Program-made: the position numbers and the translations under genes
Shown: positions 38,004-40,771 of the stretch, in pieces
Layout: every line of letters begins with the position of its first letter
Position numbering within the stretch: position 1 is the stretch's first letter
Assembly (NCBI GenBank): GCA_039029355.1
Contig: JBCCGI010000072.1
Span: 1 to 40,771, forward strand
Direction of reading: 5' to 3'
DNA: 40,771 nt
Source: JBCCGI01 sp039029355
GTDB lineage: Bacteria > Planctomycetota > UBA1135 > GCA-002686595
Notes under the pieces: generated by a model
The model's database searches: none
Seen by the model: only the letters and a program-made list of their open reading frames with translations
Told to the model about the DNA's origin: nothing

Positions 38004-40634
38004 ATGCGTTCCCCGCTAGCCTGGCTCCTCGTCCTCGCCCTCGTCGTCGTCTCGGACCCCCTGAGCGCCCAGGGACGCGGCGGAGGTGATGAATCCGGCG
38101 GTCCCGGCGCCGCGCGAGGCGCGGGCCGCAAGGGCAAGGAGGACAAGAAGAAGACGCCGCAGCGCGACCAGCTGCCGCCGGCGCTCCACCTCGAGACCGG
38201 GGAGTACCCGACGGTGCATCCGCAGGCGAGCGGCGCGCGCAGCGATGCCGGCCCCGTTCACGGCGACAAAACGGGCGGCTGCGACCAGACCCTACTCACG
38301 GTCCGGGGGGCCTGGGAGGGCGGCTTCGCGGCCGTCTGGCAAGACGAGCGCCAGGGCAACGCCGGCCTCTTCGTCGGCCGCATCCGGGCCGACGGATCGC
38401 TTGGGCAGCCCGAGGAGCCGATCTCCGAGCAGGTCGGCACCGCGCGCGAGCTCCAGCCGGCCGTCGCCGCCACCGCCGACGGGACCGGCGCCTTCGTCTG
38501 GATGAAGATGTCGGGGCGCTCGCAGGCGCACCTGCGCTTCTTCCAGCCCAAGCGCGACGACTGGAGCGGCCTGCTGCCGCTCTCCTCGCCCCAGTTTCGG
38601 CGCTCGGTCGAGGCCGAGATGAAGGCCGGTGCGAGCCCGCGCGAGGCGCGCGGGCGGGACGCGATCGAGAAGCGCGGCGCCCCCAATCTGCCCCAGGTCG
38701 CGGCGGGGCCGGACGGACGCCTGCTGGTCTCCTGGCAGGAGTCGGGTCGCGTCTACCTCCAGCCCTTCACCGACGGCTATCCCGAGCGGGGCCCCCTGCG
38801 CGTCAACGGCGATCAGGACGGGCTGCCCGCCCTGGGGCCGGCGCACGTCGTCCTGAACCAGGAGGGCCGCATCCTCGGCGCCTGGGACACCGAGGAGGAC
38901 GGCATCCAGGTCTTCTCGGTCTTCGACCGCCTGCGCAAGGAGGGCGAGGGCCCGCTGCCCCGTCCGGATCTGAGCGACGGCGGCGACGGCGAGCTCGTGC
39001 GCATCCTCGCGGACCCGCTCGGCGGCTGGTGGCTGCTCGCCCGCCGCGGCGACGACCTCCTCCTCCGCCACCTGAGCCCCGAGGGAAGCCTCGACCGCGA
39101 CGAGATCACGCTCAGCGCCCAGCCCGCCCGCGCGGCCGACCTCGCGACCTGGGACGAGGGGCTGGTGCTGCTGCTCGACGTCACGACCGAGTCGCCGGGT
39201 GGCGAGCCCACGCGGACGATCGAGCTGCGCCTCTTCGGGGTGGGGGGGCTGCCGACCGGCGCCGAGCCGCTGCGCATCGCGGCTTCGGCCCGCGCCAAGG
39301 GCGCCTTCCTCGCGACCGAGGGCCCCGCGGCGCGCCGCATCCTGGTGGCCTGGAACGACGACCGCGATGCCAAGGGCGACATCTTCTTCTCGTTCCTCGA
39401 GCGCGGCGAAGAGGAGCTGCTCCTGTCGGCCGAGACGCGCTGGAACACCGACGGCGCGAGCAGCTACCAGCTGGGTGGCTCGGTCGCGTCCACGCGCGAG
39501 CGCGCGGTCGTCGCGTGGGAGGACGAGCGCGCCAGCGAGGGGCACATCTACTACCGCCTGCTGGGAGCCGATGGCGCCTGGCTGACCGACGAGCGTCCGG
39601 CGGGCGGCGACGAGGTGGTGCGCGACCGCCGCATGCACCACGTGACGACGGCGCTCAACCCCGACGGGCGCTTCCTGCTCACCTGGAAGGAGTCCGACGG
39701 GCCGCGCCAGCCGTTCCGGCTGCGCGCGCAGACCTTCGCGCCCGACGGCGAGCCGCTATCGGCTCCGTTCGAGATCGACTCCGGCTTCGAGGCCAGCGGG
39801 CACCACGCCGCGGCCACCGCCGTGCTCGGGCGCAACCAGGGCTACGTGTGCGTCTGGATCCGCGCGGGCTTCGGGCCGGTGGCGCAGCGGCTGTCGCTGT
39901 CGGGCGAGCTCCTCGGCGCGGCCTGGCGCCTGACGGATCGATCGATCGAGAGCGCCGCCAACCCCGCGCTCCTGCGGATGAGCCCGCGGCGGCTGGTCTG
40001 CGTGTGGGACGAGGTGGCGGTCGAGCGCACGCGGGTCCTCACCGGGCGCTTCCTGGGCAGCGACGCGCGGCCGCTCGACAAGGAGATCCGCTTCGACTGG
40101 AGCGCGAACGGCGGTGACATCGACGCCGAGCTCGCGCCGGGTCGCGAGGGCGGCTTCCTGATTTCGTGGACCGCGAACGACGGCCCGCCGCGCGATATCC
40201 AAGCGCGCTTCTACGACGCCGAAGGACGCCCCCAAGGGCCGCCGCTCGGCATCAGCACGATCCGCAACGAGCAGGACTTCTGCGACGTGGCGCGGCTCGC
40301 GGACGGCTCCTGGGTCGTCGTGTGGGAGGACGACCTGTCCGGCACCGACCACGCGGTCGCGCGGCGCGTCTCGGCCGACGGACGGGTGCTGGGGCCCGCG
40401 GTCGCGCTCGACCCGTGGACGGCGGAGTACCTCGAGGTGCGGCACTCGCCGCGCGTGTCCGCGCTCGGCGACGGCTTCGTCACGCTCTGGGCCGACCATG
40501 GCTCGGGACGCGGCGTCGACGTGTTCCTCCGGCGCTTCGGCCCCGACTTCGACGAGATCGTGCCGGAGCCGCCCGCCGACGAGGCCGCCGTCCGTCCGGG
40601 GGACTCCGGCGACGAGGCCGAATCCGAGGGCTAG
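38004..40634 (+). CDS. Large secreted repeat protein, beta-propeller-like
   Basis: An 876-residue exported protein (signal MRSPLAWLLVLALVVVSDPLSAQ), then a Gly/Lys-rich linker (to about 55). From residue 90 on it has about eleven divergent repeats with a Trp-centred motif: AAVWQDERQGNAGLFVGRI, LVSWQESGRVYLQPF, VAWNDDRDAKGDIFFSFL, VAWEDERASEGHIYYRLL, LLTWKESDGPRQPFRLRA, ISWTANDGPPRDIQARFY, VVWEDDLSGTDHAVARRV and TLWADHGSGRGVDVFLRR, each followed by a DG turn. This is the pattern of seven-bladed or longer propellers. No enzyme motif is seen. The tail is acidic. GTG at 37989 is an alternative start. The stop is directly followed by an IS end. Confidence 0.8.
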   Translation: MRSPLAWLLVLALVVVSDPLSAQGRGGGDESGGPGAARGAGRKGKEDKKKTPQRDQLPPALHLETGEYPTVHPQASGARSDAGPVHGDKTGGCDQTLLTVRGAWEGGFAAVWQDERQGNAGLFVGRIRADGSLGQPEEPISEQVGTARELQPAVAATADGTGAFVWMKMSGRSQAHLRFFQPKRDDWSGLLPLSSPQFRRSVEAEMKAGASPREARGRDAIEKRGAPNLPQVAAGPDGRLLVSWQESGRVYLQPFTDGYPERGPLRVNGDQDGLPALGPAHVVLNQEGRILGAWDTEEDGIQVFSVFDRLRKEGEGPLPRPDLSDGGDGELVRILADPLGGWWLLARRGDDLLLRHLSPEGSLDRDEITLSAQPARAADLATWDEGLVLLLDVTTESPGGEPTRTIELRLFGVGGLPTGAEPLRIAASARAKGAFLATEGPAARRILVAWNDDRDAKGDIFFSFLERGEEELLLSAETRWNTDGASSYQLGGSVASTRERAVVAWEDERASEGHIYYRLLGADGAWLTDERPAGGDEVVRDRRMHHVTTALNPDGRFLLTWKESDGPRQPFRLRAQTFAPDGEPLSAPFEIDSGFEASGHHAAATAVLGRNQGYVCVWIRAGFGPVAQRLSLSGELLGAAWRLTDRSIESAANPALLRMSPRRLVCVWDEVAVERTRVLTGRFLGSDARPLDKEIRFDWSANGGDIDAELAPGREGGFLISWTANDGPPRDIQARFYDAEGRPQGPPLGISTIRNEQDFCDVARLADGSWVVVWEDDLSGTDHAVARRVSADGRVLGPAVALDPWTAEYLEVRHSPRVSALGDGFVTLWADHGSGRGVDVFLRRFGPDFDEIVPEPPADEAAVRPGDSGDEAESEG

Positions 40635-40635
40635 C

Positions 40636-40771
40636 TGTCGTTTCCAGGGACGTTGTTCATCCCGATCGCTCGATCCGGTTCATCGGGGGCGAGTAGCCGA
40701 GGCTACCGTGAGGGCGGACTCGGTTGTAGTAGCGCAGGTAGCTCTTGAGCGCCAGCCTTCGGCCACGCGAG
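40636..40771 (-). mobile_element. Edge of an IS3-type insertion sequence
   Basis: From about 40636 the sequence changes to the 3' end of an IS carrying an integrase-core transposase on the minus strand. The end TGTCGTTTCC may be the terminal inverted repeat, since it begins one base after the neighbouring gene's stop. The other end is outside the window, so neither the repeat nor a target duplication can be confirmed. Confidence 0.65.
40657..40771 (-). CDS. IS3-family transposase, C-terminal fragment (continues beyond window)
   Basis: The last 38 codons of a frame that runs off the window edge read LALKSYLRYYNRVRPHGSLG then YSPPMNRIERSG and a stop at 40657. This is the C-terminal end of the rve integrase core of IS3-type OrfB proteins (family motif YN-x-x-RPH-x-x-L-x-x-xxP). 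The enzyme uses a DDE triad, of which the visible part holds only the region after the last Glu. It catalyses transposition of the element. Confidence 0.8.
   Translation of the reverse strand, partial: SRGRRLALKSYLRYYNRVRPHGSLGYSPPMNRIERSG

Overview
The window is a very GC-rich (roughly 70 % by eye), gene-dense bacterial chromosome segment with no tRNA, rRNA, CRISPR array or phage genes that I could see. It carries about 37 protein genes. The mix suggests a planctomycete-like bacterium: many secreted proteins and lipoproteins of unknown family, a sulfatase-fold enzyme, a kelch protein with a short C-terminal beta domain, a Tat-exported amine oxidase, a secreted GH95 glycosidase, a VIT/VWA protein and TPR/metallopeptidase proteins. 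That assignment is inference. No taxonomic marker other than ribosomal protein L28 is present.

Layout. 1-12.3 kb: envelope and secreted proteins (acidic secreted protein, sulfatase-like lipoprotein, SGNH hydrolase, GT-C glycosyltransferase, DUF6624 lipoprotein, Smr protein, small Cys-rich proteins, a long helical membrane-anchored protein, a His-rich lipoprotein, L28, kelch protein, FKBP lipoprotein). 12.4-16.6 kb: an EcsC-family protein, then a two-component pair divergent from a Tat-exported flavin amine oxidase. Three 11-bp-spaced GGACA repeats lie between the pair and the oxidase and look like a binding site for the OmpR-type regulator. 16.6-24.1 kb: a tight six-gene minus-strand operon (AtuA domain, AtuA-like small protein, phosphate acetyltransferase, ABC ATPase, ABC permease, GH95 alpha-L-fucosidase-type enzyme). 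24.2-30.3 kb: DUF4097 lipoprotein, a gene remnant, a VIT/VWA protein, pyroglutamyl peptidase, a small secreted protein that appears to start at ATA, a DUF309 protein and a secreted protein. 30.3-34.0 kb: a gluzincin peptidase flanked by two divergent paralogues of an unrecognised secreted family. 34.2-37.6 kb: a selenoprotein gene followed by an ECF transporter operon. 37.6-40.8 kb: a small membrane ORF, a large secreted repeat protein and the edge of an IS3-type insertion sequence.

The main discovery is at 34251-34469: a SelW/Rdx-family redox protein whose CxxU motif uses an in-frame TGA. That TGA is followed at 21 nt by a perfect bacterial SECIS-like hairpin with a GGUCU loop. A standard gene caller would miss it. 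It fits a window-wide bias in stop codons: of 37 stop codons I read, 26 are TAG, 11 are TGA and none is TAA, and five of the TGA stops sit in 4-nt ATGA/GTGA overlaps. Several intergenic regions also hold well-formed hairpins or helical-turn-spaced repeats, each listed separately.
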